6,946 nt of DNA, taken from NCBI GenBank assembly GCA_945957495.1, contig CAMFLG010000167.1, forward strand, positions 1 through 6,946. The letters run 5' to 3'. This document shows, piece by piece, positions 1-5,339 of the stretch. This DNA is from an uncultured Pseudorhodobacter sp. (GTDB taxonomy: Bacteria; Pseudomonadota; Alphaproteobacteria; Rhodobacterales; Rhodobacteraceae). The position numbers and the translations under genes were made by a program. The stretch's first letter is position 1; every line of letters starts with the position of its first letter. The notes under the pieces were generated by a model. That model was not told the DNA's origin and searched no databases. It saw nothing but the letters and a program-made list of their open reading frames with translations.

Positions 1-357
1 GTGCAGGTCCGCAGCCCCGTCGCGCAGCGATACCAGCGGGCCCTTCATCGGCACGCGCAGATCGTCCGCCGGGTCCGCCACCGCGCGCAGCCAGCGGCAA
101 TCGGCATCATCGGGCACCGCGATGCGCGCCAGATCGCCGTCATAGGCGCGCGCCTTCAGCGTTTCCGCCCGCCGCGCCGTCAGCGCCAGTTCCGGCGCAC
201 CTTCCCCCCGCAAAGAGGCCAGCCTGTCATCGTCCAGCACCTCGACCGCGACGCACAGCATCGCCCGCCCGCCCCCGGTCAGCACGATGGGCAAGCCAAG
301 CCGCAGGTCACTGCGGGCGCGGGCGCGGATTTCGGTGGGCGTGGGTGTCAGACTCAT
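1..357 (-). CDS. ribA: Probable GTP cyclohydrolase II, N-terminal part (cut by window edge)
   Basis: The minus-strand frame starts at the ATG at 357-355 and stays open through base 1, giving the first 119 residues of a longer protein. It begins MSLTPTEIRARARSDLRLG and includes LALTARRAETLKARAYDGD at about residues 55-73. I recognise this as the N-terminal extension found before the catalytic domain in Rhodobacterales GTP cyclohydrolase II, which opens GTP to start riboflavin synthesis in the cytoplasm. The zinc-binding cysteines and catalytic residues of that enzyme would lie beyond base 1, so the assignment rests on the N-terminal region alone. An in-frame ATG at 408-406 exists, but it has no ribosome-binding site and the residues between do not look conserved. 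The chosen ATG has only AGGGG two bases upstream, which is too close for a normal Shine-Dalgarno. The gene is divergent from the CenR-like regulator. Confidence 0.6.
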   Translation of the reverse strand, partial: MSLTPTPTEIRARARSDLRLGLPIVLTGGGRAMLCVAVEVLDDDRLASLRGEGAPELALTARRAETLKARAYDGDLARIAVPDDADCRWLRAVADPADDLRVPMKGPLVSLRDGAADLH

Positions 358-511
358 GGCCCCTACATAGGCGAGAGATGACAGGATTGAAACATTTCCC
401 GCCCCCATGACACGACCGCGTGAGCCGATTGTCACAAATCTTGTCGGGGGCGTGATCCCGGCGCATGTCATCATCGCAAGGGCAACATGCCCCCGACGAT
501 GGAGGCCGAAC
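358..511. promoter_or_regulatory. Divergent intergenic region, ribA-like / cenR-like
   Basis: This 154-base gap must carry the promoters of both flanking genes. On the plus strand TTGTCA at 429-434 is a good -35 match, but no convincing -10 lies 16-18 bases downstream. On the minus strand a weak pair, TTTCAA (392-387) and TATGTA (369-364) with 17 bases between, would start transcription at or next to the ATG of the ribA-like gene. The plus-strand gene has a strong Shine-Dalgarno, GGAGG at 501-505, six bases before its ATG. I see no clear operator repeat. The promoter reading is inference from poor matches. Confidence 0.35.
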
Positions 512-1198
512 ATGGCACAGTTGAGAAAAATTCTGCTGGTTGACGACGACGATGATCTGCGCGAGGCGCTGAGCGAACAACTGGTGATGACCGAGGATTT
601 CGATGTGTTCGAGGCCCGCAATGGCGCCGAGGGCATGGAAAAGGCCAAGGCCGCGCTTTACGATCTGGTGATCCTTGATGTCGGCCTGCCCGACACGGAT
701 GGCCGCGAACTGTGCCGCCGCATGCGCAAATCCGGGGTGAAAAGCCCGATCATGATGCTGACCGGCCATGACACCGACAGCGACACCATTCTGGGCCTGG
801 ATTCCGGCGCGAACGACTATGTGACCAAGCCATTCAAGTTTCCGGTTCTGCTGGCCCGCATCCGGGCGCAGTTGCGTCAACACGAGCAATCCGAAGATGC
901 GGTGTTCCAGATGGGGCCCTACACCTTCAAACCGGCGCAAAAGGTGCTGGTGGATGCCAAGGACAAGAAGGTGCGCCTGACCGAGAAAGAGACGAACATC
1001 CTGAAATACCTCTACCGCGCGCAACAAGGCGTGGTGGCGCGGGATGTGCTGCTGCATGAGGTTTGGGGCTATAACGCGGGCGTCACCACGCACACGCTGG
1101 AAACCCACATTTACCGCCTGCGGCAAAAGATCGAAACCGATCCGGCGAACGCGCGGCTGCTTGTCACCGAAAGCGGTGGCTACAAACTGGTAGCGTAA
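512..1198 (+). CDS. cenR: OmpR/PhoB-type response regulator, CenR-like
   Basis: A 228-residue two-component response regulator. The receiver domain (about residues 5-120) shows the acidic pair D11-D12, the phospho-acceptor D56 in LVILDVGLPD, the switch T84 in MMLTG, and K106 in VTKPF. The OmpR-type winged-helix DNA-binding domain fills about 128-227 and includes VRLTEKETNILKYLYRA and LETHIYRLRQKIE. The HEVWGYNAGVTTHTLETH stretch closely matches what I recall of alphaproteobacterial CenR, a regulator of envelope integrity that is essential in Caulobacter and Rhodobacter. No histidine kinase is adjacent, which fits CenR, whose partner CenK is encoded elsewhere. The ATG at 512 is chosen over an ATG 35 codons upstream because GGAGG (501-505) sits six bases before it and the conserved protein begins here. 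Membership in the OmpR family is certain; the CenR identity is from memory and moderately sure. Confidence 0.8.
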   Translation: MAQLRKILLVDDDDDLREALSEQLVMTEDFDVFEARNGAEGMEKAKAALYDLVILDVGLPDTDGRELCRRMRKSGVKSPIMMLTGHDTDSDTILGLDSGANDYVTKPFKFPVLLARIRAQLRQHEQSEDAVFQMGPYTFKPAQKVLVDAKDKKVRLTEKETNILKYLYRAQQGVVARDVLLHEVWGYNAGVTTHTLETHIYRLRQKIETDPANARLLVTESGGYKLVA

Positions 1199-1289
1199 AC
1201 GGATTATTTACCGTTGGGGTCTTATTGTTGCCTGAATCGTACACTATCTACCCGGTCAGGCGGCAATTGATGCCCTCGCAAGTTCCCCT
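1199..1289 (+). other. Intergenic stretch downstream of the cenR-like gene
   Basis: This 91-base gap holds no gene. A weak hairpin (AACGG 1198-1202 pairing with CCGTT 1211-1215) follows the stop codon and is trailed by a modestly T-rich run. That could slow transcription, but it is too weak to call a terminator. The promoter of the downstream small-RNA candidate should lie here if the RNA is independently transcribed, but I find no convincing -35/-10 pair. The RNA could instead be a processed or read-through product of the cenR-like transcript. Confidence 0.3.
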
Positions 1290-1316
1290 TGTCGTGTCGG
1301 GGTTATGACACGGCAT

Positions 1317-1332
1317 CCTCCCTGTTGGACCT
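1317..1332 (+). repeat. 16-base direct repeat, copy 1
   Basis: CCTCCCTGTTGGACCT is identical to 2730-2745, in the same orientation and 1413 bases apart. In both places it ends no more than three bases before the arm of a GC-rich terminator hairpin. The sequences on either side of the two copies differ. Confidence 0.9.
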
Positions 1333-1361
1333 GGCCGGGCCATGTGCCCGGCCTCTTTTTT
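1333..1361 (+). terminator. Rho-independent terminator, copy 1
   Basis: A perfect 8-bp stem, GGCCGGGC (1333-1340) with GCCCGGCC (1346-1353), encloses the 5-base loop CATGT. It is followed by TC and six T (1356-1361). The T run is on the plus strand, so it ends plus-strand transcription coming from the cenR side. Read on the minus strand the same hairpin has no T run and would not serve the MFS gene. Confidence 0.85.
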
Positions 1362-2581
1362 CAATCCAACCGCAGCCGCCACGCGGAATAGGCCAGCATC
1401 CCTGCCGCACAGATGGCGACAATGCCATACATCAGATGCAGCGCCGCAGTCGGGCCAAGCCCTGCCGCCGCCACCAGCACCGCGCCCCCCGTCAGGGATC
1501 CGGCCGACGCAGGCCCGGTGCCGAAAAACCGGAAGGCGGCATTGACGCGCCCCATCATCGCGGTGGGAATCTTGCGTTGCCGATAGCTTACCGATGCGAT
1601 GTTCCACAGCATGTTTCCGAACGCCTCCAGCATCATCAGCGGTGCGATCAGCCACAGTGACGTGCTCAGCGCCATTGCCGATGTGCACAGGGTAAAGGCC
1701 AGAACACCGCTCAGCAATCCCGCCGTAGGCCCCGTCCGGCGCAAAACGGTGGGGCCGATCAGGCTGCCCGTCAGCCCGCCCACCGCCTGCGCCGCCATCA
1801 ACTGGCCGTAGCCAAAGGCGGAAAGCTGCAACACCTCTTGCGCGTAAAGCACCAGCACGCCGTAAAACATCGACCCGATGAAGTTGTAAAACCCCAGAAC
1901 AAAGGCCAACCGCCGCAATGTCTGGTGCTGCCACAGCCACGCCAGCCCTTCCTTCAGTGCCGGGCCAAAGGCCTGCGGCGCAGCCTTTTCCACCCGCGGC
2001 ATGCGGATGGTGGACACAAGGCCAATCGCCAGCGCCAGCATCGCCGCCTCGATCCCGAAGGGCAGGGCGATGGCAAAGCCGATCAGATACCCCGCCAGGG
2101 GCGGGCCGATGAACTGCCCGGCCAGTTGTTCGGTGCTCCACAAAAGGCCATTCGCCTGTTCCAGTTGCGGCGCATCGACAAGGTTCGGCAGGATGGTTTG
2201 CGCGGTGTTGTCGCGGATCACCTCGGCGCTGCCCAACAGGAACGTCAACCCGATCAGCAGATACACCGCCACATTGCCCGTGGGTGCCGCCACCGCCAGA
2301 CCAACCGCCGCCAGCGCCAGACCCAGCCGCACCGAATCCGCGACCAACAGGATGTTGCGGCGGTTGAACCGGTCGGTCAGAACCCCTGCGGGCAGCGAAA
2401 ACAGCAGCCACGGCAGTTGCCGCGCCCCGGCCACCATGCCGATCAGCAACGGGTCGCGGGTCAGCAGCGTGGCAAACCACGGAAAGGCCACAGCCAGAAT
2501 CCCGTCGCCCAGATTGGTGAAAGCCGATGCCGAAAACAGCATGCGAAAGTTGTGGTTCTGCCAAAGCGATGCGGTTTTCAT
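1361..2581 (-). CDS. MFS transporter, putative exporter (EntS/MFS_3-like)
   Basis: A 406-residue major facilitator superfamily protein, about the normal length for a 12-helix carrier, with hydrophobic segments along its whole length. The first helix carries NLGDGI (residues 23-28). The family's cytoplasmic loop motif is present as GVLTDRFNRR (66-75), between helices 2 and 3. A hydrophilic central loop near 195-215 separates the two halves. The overall look, with the opening WQNHNFRMLFSASAF, is that of the EntS/MFS_3 group of drug or siderophore exporters acting by proton antiport in the inner membrane; the substrate cannot be told. The ATG at 2581-2579 is chosen: a TTG at 2641 would add 20 residues (MRYAEARRLDPDG...) that do not resemble the family. 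AGGG lies seven bases before the ATG. The gene is monocistronic and flanked on both sides by plus-strand small-RNA candidates. Its stop triplet shares a base with the terminator tail of copy 1. Confidence 0.85.
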   Translation of the reverse strand: MKTASLWQNHNFRMLFSASAFTNLGDGILAVAFPWFATLLTRDPLLIGMVAGARQLPWLLFSLPAGVLTDRFNRRNILLVADSVRLGLALAAVGLAVAAPTGNVAVYLLIGLTFLLGSAEVIRDNTAQTILPNLVDAPQLEQANGLLWSTEQLAGQFIGPPLAGYLIGFAIALPFGIEAAMLALAIGLVSTIRMPRVEKAAPQAFGPALKEGLAWLWQHQTLRRLAFVLGFYNFIGSMFYGVLVLYAQEVLQLSAFGYGQLMAAQAVGGLTGSLIGPTVLRRTGPTAGLLSGVLAFTLCTSAMALSTSLWLIAPLMMLEAFGNMLWNIASVSYRQRKIPTAMMGRVNAAFRFFGTGPASAGSLTGGAVLVAAAGLGPTAALHLMYGIVAICAAGMLAYSAWRLRLD

Positions 2582-2702
2582 GGCCGCACCCTGTCTGGGC
2601 CGCCCGTCAGGGTCAAGCCGCCGTGCCTCCGCATAGCGCAATTCGGGGTTGTGGCGAAAAAGTCATGCAGGAAACATCTTCATTCGGGTTGGAAACAATC
2701 CC
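2582..2702. other. Upstream region of the MFS gene
   Basis: The minus-strand leader of the MFS gene lies here. ACAGGG at 2594-2589 is the best Shine-Dalgarno candidate. TTGACC at 2616-2611 resembles a -35, but the matching -10 position (CAGGGT) is poor, so no promoter is called. Near 2689-2694 the plus strand reads TTGGAA, a possible -35 for the second small-RNA candidate, but the distance to TATGTT (2715-2720) is 20 bases and too long for a standard promoter. Confidence 0.3.
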
Positions 2703-2729
2703 GTGATTTTGTGGTATGTTTAATCATTA

Positions 2730-2745
2730 CCTCCCTGTTGGACCT
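2730..2745 (+). repeat. 16-base direct repeat, copy 2
   Basis: Identical to 1317-1332 and in the same orientation. A three-base insert, CAT, separates it from the terminator stem, whereas copy 1 runs straight into its stem. Confidence 0.9.
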
Positions 2746-2748
2746 CAT

Positions 2749-2779
2749 GCCCGGCCCCGTTTGGCCGGGCCATTTTTTT
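2749..2779 (+). terminator. Rho-independent terminator, copy 2
   Basis: A perfect 8-bp stem, GCCCGGCC (2749-2756) with GGCCGGGC (2763-2770), encloses the loop CCGTTT. It is followed by CA and seven T (2773-2779). The two arms are the same 8-mers as in copy 1 but in swapped order, so the stem has been kept while its arms are exchanged. Confidence 0.85.
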
Positions 2780-2785
2780 GCTGTC

Positions 2786-2814
2786 TTGAGGTCGCACGCA
2801 TCAGGCCCTAGGCT
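2786..2814 (+). promoter_or_regulatory. Candidate sigma-70 promoter of xth
   Basis: TTGAGG (2786-2791) and TAGGCT (2809-2814) are separated by exactly 17 bases. The -35 matches 4 of 6 and the -10 matches 3 of 6 consensus bases, a level usual for GC-rich alphaproteobacteria. Transcription would start near 2820, giving a leader of about 20 bases that contains the AGGAG ribosome-binding site. It lies directly behind the terminator of the second small-RNA candidate, which supports an independent start for xth. Confidence 0.45.
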
Positions 2815-2839
2815 TTGTCAGCCGCAGCAGGAGACAGCC

Positions 2840-3628
2840 ATGCCCTTCACCCTCGCCACCTGGAACATCAACTCGGTCCGTCTGCGCGAAGGTCTGGTCG
2901 CCCGGCTGATGGCCGAAGAGCAGCCCGATATCCTGTGCCTGCAGGAATGCAAAAGCCCGGTCGAAAAGATCCCGGTCGAACAATTTCAGGCGCTTGGCTA
3001 TCGCTACATGGTGGCGCGCGGCCAAAAGGGCTATAACGGTGTGGCGATCCTGTCCAAGCTGCCGATCACGGATATCGGTGACAAGGACTTCGCGCAATTG
3101 GGCCATGCCCGGCACGTTGCGGCGCAGCTGGAAAACGGCGTCACCATCCACAACTGCTATGTGCCTGCGGGCGGCGATATTCCTGACCGTGCGCTGAACG
3201 AGAAATTCGGCCAGAAGCTCGATTTCCTGACCCAGATGCGCGACCATTTCCATCAGGAACGCCCCGACAGGGCGATTCTGGTCGGCGATCTGAACATCGC
3301 CCCGCGTGAAGATGACGTGTGGGATCACAAGGCGCTGTTGAAGATCGTCTCGCACACCCCGATCGAGGTAGAGCATTTCAACGCTGTGATGCAGGCAGGC
3401 AACTGGGTGGATGTGACGCGCGCCAATATCCCCGAAGGCAAGCTTTACAGCTGGTGGAGCTATCGCGCCGCCGATTGGAACGCCGCCAACAAGGGCCGCC
3501 GTCTGGATCACATCTGGGCCACCCCCGATATCGCCAGTGCCGCGCATGGCAGCCGTATCCTGCGCGACACGCGCGGCTGGGAAGGCCCCAGCGATCACGC
3601 CCCGGTGTTTGCGACCTTTGATCTGTAA
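2840..3628 (+). CDS. xth: Exodeoxyribonuclease III
   Basis: A 262-residue member of the Mg2+-dependent exonuclease III / AP endonuclease family, which cuts DNA at abasic sites and trims 3' ends during base excision repair. All active-site landmarks are visible: N9 in TWNINSVR, E36 in LQECK, the D150-L-N152 pair in GDLNIAP, D223-H224 in RRLDHIW, and the closing SDHAP (251-255) with catalytic H253. The length and the lack of an extra N-terminal domain fit the bacterial ExoIII type. The start at 2840 is supported by AGGAG (2829-2833) six bases upstream and by the protein opening directly with the family's first strand. The reading frame stays open far upstream through the antisense of the MFS gene, but that is a GC-rich artefact. 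The gene probably forms its own transcript. It converges on the flavin reductase gene with five bases between stop codons. Confidence 0.93.
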   Translation: MPFTLATWNINSVRLREGLVARLMAEEQPDILCLQECKSPVEKIPVEQFQALGYRYMVARGQKGYNGVAILSKLPITDIGDKDFAQLGHARHVAAQLENGVTIHNCYVPAGGDIPDRALNEKFGQKLDFLTQMRDHFHQERPDRAILVGDLNIAPREDDVWDHKALLKIVSHTPIEVEHFNAVMQAGNWVDVTRANIPEGKLYSWWSYRAADWNAANKGRRLDHIWATPDIASAAHGSRILRDTRGWEGPSDHAPVFATFDL

Positions 3629-3633
3629 GGCGC

Positions 3634-4122
3634 CTAATTAGGCAACCCACGAAAGCCGTTCCACCACACCAAACCGCCCGCGCCCTCGGTGATGCGCTGG
3701 CAAGTGACCCGCCCGATCACGATGGAATAGCTGTCGCGGTCGATCATCTCTTCAACCACGCAGCCAAAGGCGGCAGGCGCGCCAATCAGCAGCCGTACCC
3801 CCGGTTCAATGGTTTCCCAGTCCGCCCCGTCATAGCGGGCTGGGCCATTCACGCCGCCAAATCCGGAAAACCGTTCCGCCACAGCCTGATGGTTTGCGCC
3901 CAGTGACGACCACCCAAACCGCCCGGTATCCTTCAACACCTGCCAGCTTGACGCAGAACGGTTGACGCAGGCCAGCAGGCGTGGCGGCTCGGCTGATGGC
4001 GAAATCGTCGAGGTCACGATCAACCCGGTGGCCTTTTCCCCCTCTCCACAGGTCAGCACCGAACAATTGCCGACAAAGGCTTTCAAGGCGCTGCGGAATT
4101 CCTTTGGCAAAGGGGCGGTCAT
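3634..4122 (-). CDS. Flavin reductase domain protein, partner of the LLM monooxygenase
   Basis: A 162-residue protein of the flavin reductase-like (HpaC/DszD-type) family, the usual length for a single such domain. It supplies reduced FMN, at the expense of NAD(P)H, to a separate monooxygenase. Family features include the FMN-binding region GLIVTSTISPSAEPP (33-47) leading into LLACVNRSASS (49-59), FSGFGGVNGP in the middle, and VIGRV near the end. The ATG at 4122-4120 is chosen because AAGGAG lies six bases before it; the same A bases belong to the stop codon of the monooxygenase gene. That gives a 10-base gap and probable translational coupling. The upstream in-frame extension only reads the monooxygenase gene out of frame. 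Whether it prefers FMN or FAD, NADH or NADPH, cannot be told. Confidence 0.85.
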   Translation of the reverse strand: MTAPLPKEFRSALKAFVGNCSVLTCGEGEKATGLIVTSTISPSAEPPRLLACVNRSASSWQVLKDTGRFGWSSLGANHQAVAERFSGFGGVNGPARYDGADWETIEPGVRLLIGAPAAFGCVVEEMIDRDSYSIVIGRVTCQRITEGAGGLVWWNGFRGLPN

Positions 4123-4132
4123 TTCACTCTCC

Positions 4133-5224
4133 TTACCGGATACCTGCGGCGTGCAGTTTCGGCAGAACCGTATCGCGGAAGTAGGGGAATTCCTTGACGT
4201 AATCCACGAAGGACAGGGTGGTTCCGGCAAAGCCCGCCGCATGCAGTTTCAGGATGCCTTCCGCCACATCATCCGGCGTTCCGACCAAGGGGAAGCCGCC
4301 ATGGCCCATGGCGAACAAATGTTTGATTTGCGCAAGAAGGTCATGCGGAAAGCTGTGCGCATGGGCGAATTGCAGGTTCACAAGGTTGTCCACGGCGGCG
4401 GTGTCGCTGTTGTCAACGGCGGTGTATTTCAGAAACGCCTCGGCCTCTTCGCGCGTCGGGCGGCAGATCACATGGCTGAAGGTCAGCACATCCACATTGC
4501 GGCCCTTGGCGCGGGCCTGTGCCTTCAACTCGACAATCTCATCCTTGGACCGGATCAGATCAATCGTCGGGGTGAACAGGAAATCGGCGTTGTCGGTGGC
4601 AAACTCGCGCCCCTGCGGGCTCCCTGCGGCGTTGATGATCGGAACCGATCCACGCACAGGCGCGGGGTTGCCCTTGATCTTCTTTGCCTTGAAATACTTG
4701 CCATCCCAATCGAAATGCTCATCCGACGCCCAAAGCTTCTTGACCAGATCGAACCATTCCTGCGCATAGGCATATCGGGTTTCGTGATCATCGGGCAAAG
4801 ACAGGCCAAGCGCCTCATACTCCGGCTTGTTCCAGCCCGCGACAATGTTCAGCCCGGCGCGGCCATGGCCGATCTGGTCGATGGTGGCGATCTGCTTGGC
4901 AATCACCGCCGGATGGTTCGCTGCGGTGTGAATGGTGGCAAACACCGCGATGTTCTTGGTCGAGGCCAACAGCCCCGCCGCCCAGGTCATCGTTTCCAGC
5001 ACACCGCCGTGAAAGTCCGTCTCGCCGCCATAACCGATCCAACGCGCAATCGGCAGCATGAAGTCGATGCCCGCCTCGTCCAGCATCTTCGCCAGCGTCA
5101 GGTTGTTGTCCCAACTGTTGTCCCAACGCTCGGCGATCTTGGTCGGCGTCATGCCAGAGGAACAGTTGGTCGAAAAAGTGCCCAAGCGAAAACGGTCGCC
5201 CGAAAGCATCGGGTTCTGGGTCAT
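4133..5224 (-). CDS. LLM-class flavin-dependent monooxygenase
   Basis: A 363-residue protein of the bacterial luciferase-like (LLM) superfamily, TIM-barrel enzymes that use reduced FMN and O2 to oxidise small organic molecules. The signature region at residues 113-136 reads ATIDQIGHGRAGLNIVAGW followed by NKPEY, typical of the RutA/SfnG/alkanesulfonate-type branch. GYGGETDF (64-71) and NHPAVIAKQ (103-111) also fit that branch. No other rut genes or sulfonate transporters are in view, so the substrate is unknown; sulfur- or nitrogen-containing heterocycles, sulfones and sulfonates are all possible. The ATG at 5224-5222 is chosen because AAGGAG sits six bases upstream and the extension before it reads AT-rich promoter DNA. 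It is the first gene of an operon with the flavin reductase and is divergent from a MarR-type regulator. Family is firm; substrate is open. Confidence 0.88.
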   Translation of the reverse strand: MTQNPMLSGDRFRLGTFSTNCSSGMTPTKIAERWDNSWDNNLTLAKMLDEAGIDFMLPIARWIGYGGETDFHGGVLETMTWAAGLLASTKNIAVFATIHTAANHPAVIAKQIATIDQIGHGRAGLNIVAGWNKPEYEALGLSLPDDHETRYAYAQEWFDLVKKLWASDEHFDWDGKYFKAKKIKGNPAPVRGSVPIINAAGSPQGREFATDNADFLFTPTIDLIRSKDEIVELKAQARAKGRNVDVLTFSHVICRPTREEAEAFLKYTAVDNSDTAAVDNLVNLQFAHAHSFPHDLLAQIKHLFAMGHGGFPLVGTPDDVAEGILKLHAAGFAGTTLSFVDYVKEFPYFRDTVLPKLHAAGIR

Positions 5225-5339
5225 GGTCGGCTCCTTGTTGGATTTTAGGTTATATTTTATGTTTGAAAGTCTATCGTAAAATCGCATTGCGTCAACGGAT
5301 TTTGCAGCGGATTGTGGGGCAGGCGCAGGGGCGGGCAGC
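5225..5339. promoter_or_regulatory. Divergent control region of the monooxygenase operon and MarR-type gene
   Basis: A 115-base gap with an AT-rich island at about 5241-5283, unlike the GC-rich surroundings. On the minus strand TTGACG (5295-5290) and TAGACT (5273-5268), 16 bases apart, form a good sigma-70 promoter for the monooxygenase operon (5 of 6 and 4 of 6 matches). An exact 7-base inverted repeat, GATTTTA (5241-5247) and TAAAATC (5277-5283), brackets it; the right arm lies in the promoter spacer and the left arm is downstream of the start site. On the plus strand TAAAAT (5277-5282) could be a -10 for the regulator gene, without a good -35. The layout fits an operator for the divergent MarR-type protein, but this is inferred. 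Confidence 0.5.

Larger units (their letters stand above)
1290..1361 (+). ncRNA. Candidate small RNA, copy 1 (anti-Shine-Dalgarno block plus terminator)
   Basis: Three parts are visible in order. A 9-bp hairpin with one G-T pair spans 1290-1298/1307-1315 with an 8-base loop. A 16-base linker follows, CCTCCCTGTTGGACCT (1317-1332). Last comes a perfect 8-bp GC hairpin with a six-T tail (1333-1361). The linker would be single-stranded, and its CCUCC matches the anti-Shine-Dalgarno of 16S rRNA. The identical 16 bases recur at 2730-2745, again directly before a terminator hairpin. The closest thing I know is the CcsR/'cuckoo' RNA family of Rhodobacter, which carries CCUCCUCCC motifs in hairpin loops; here the motif is shorter and unpaired, so kinship is only suggested. 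The T tail overlaps the first base of the MFS stop triplet on the other strand. The 5' end is unknown; the start given is the base of the first hairpin. Confidence 0.5.
2703..2779 (+). ncRNA. Candidate small RNA, copy 2 (same 16-base block plus terminator)
   Basis: The block CCTCCCTGTTGGACCT (2730-2745), identical to that at 1317-1332, is followed after three bases by an 8-bp GC hairpin and seven T. The upstream part differs from copy 1: TGATT (2704-2708) can pair with AATCA (2722-2726) to make only a weak hairpin with a 13-base loop. TATGTT at 2715-2720 may instead be a -10 element, in which case the RNA would start near 2727 and be about 53 bases long. Two copies with the same block and the same block-then-terminator order argue for selection on an RNA rather than chance. 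The xth promoter and start lie beyond the terminator, so this unit is separate from xth. The 5' end and expression are unproven. Confidence 0.45.

Noticed and set aside
1..381. Plus-strand frame beginning at base 1
   Set aside because: Low-complexity Arg/Gln/Pro sequence, antisense to the recognisable ribA-like protein.
308..1126. Long minus-strand frame across the response regulator gene
   Set aside because: Shadow of the cenR-like gene, whose receiver and DNA-binding motifs are unmistakable on the plus strand.
1198..1215. Hairpin right after the cenR-like stop as its terminator
   Set aside because: Only five pairs with an eight-base loop and no real T run; the strong terminator is at 1333-1361.
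1361..2581. MFS gene as recently acquired foreign DNA or a mobile element
   Set aside because: Base and codon use look like the neighbours, and there is no transposase, terminal inverted repeat or target duplication. The flanking 16-base repeats are parts of terminator units, not element ends.
1838..2839. A long plus-strand reading frame running through the antisense of the MFS gene and in frame into xth, as if Xth had a 330-residue N-terminal extension
   Set aside because: It is rich in Arg, Gln, Pro and His with no domain character, typical of the antisense of a GC-rich gene. Xth has a good Shine-Dalgarno and family-conserved start at 2840, and a terminator lies within the supposed extension.
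5231..5243. CTCCTTGTTGGAT, resembling the small-RNA block, as a third copy
   Set aside because: It is the complement of the monooxygenase ribosome-binding site, differs from the block at several bases, and has no terminator hairpin after it.
3962..5248. A 428-codon plus-strand frame opposite the monooxygenase and reductase genes
   Set aside because: Antisense shadow; the minus-strand proteins carry clear family motifs and coupled ribosome-binding sites.
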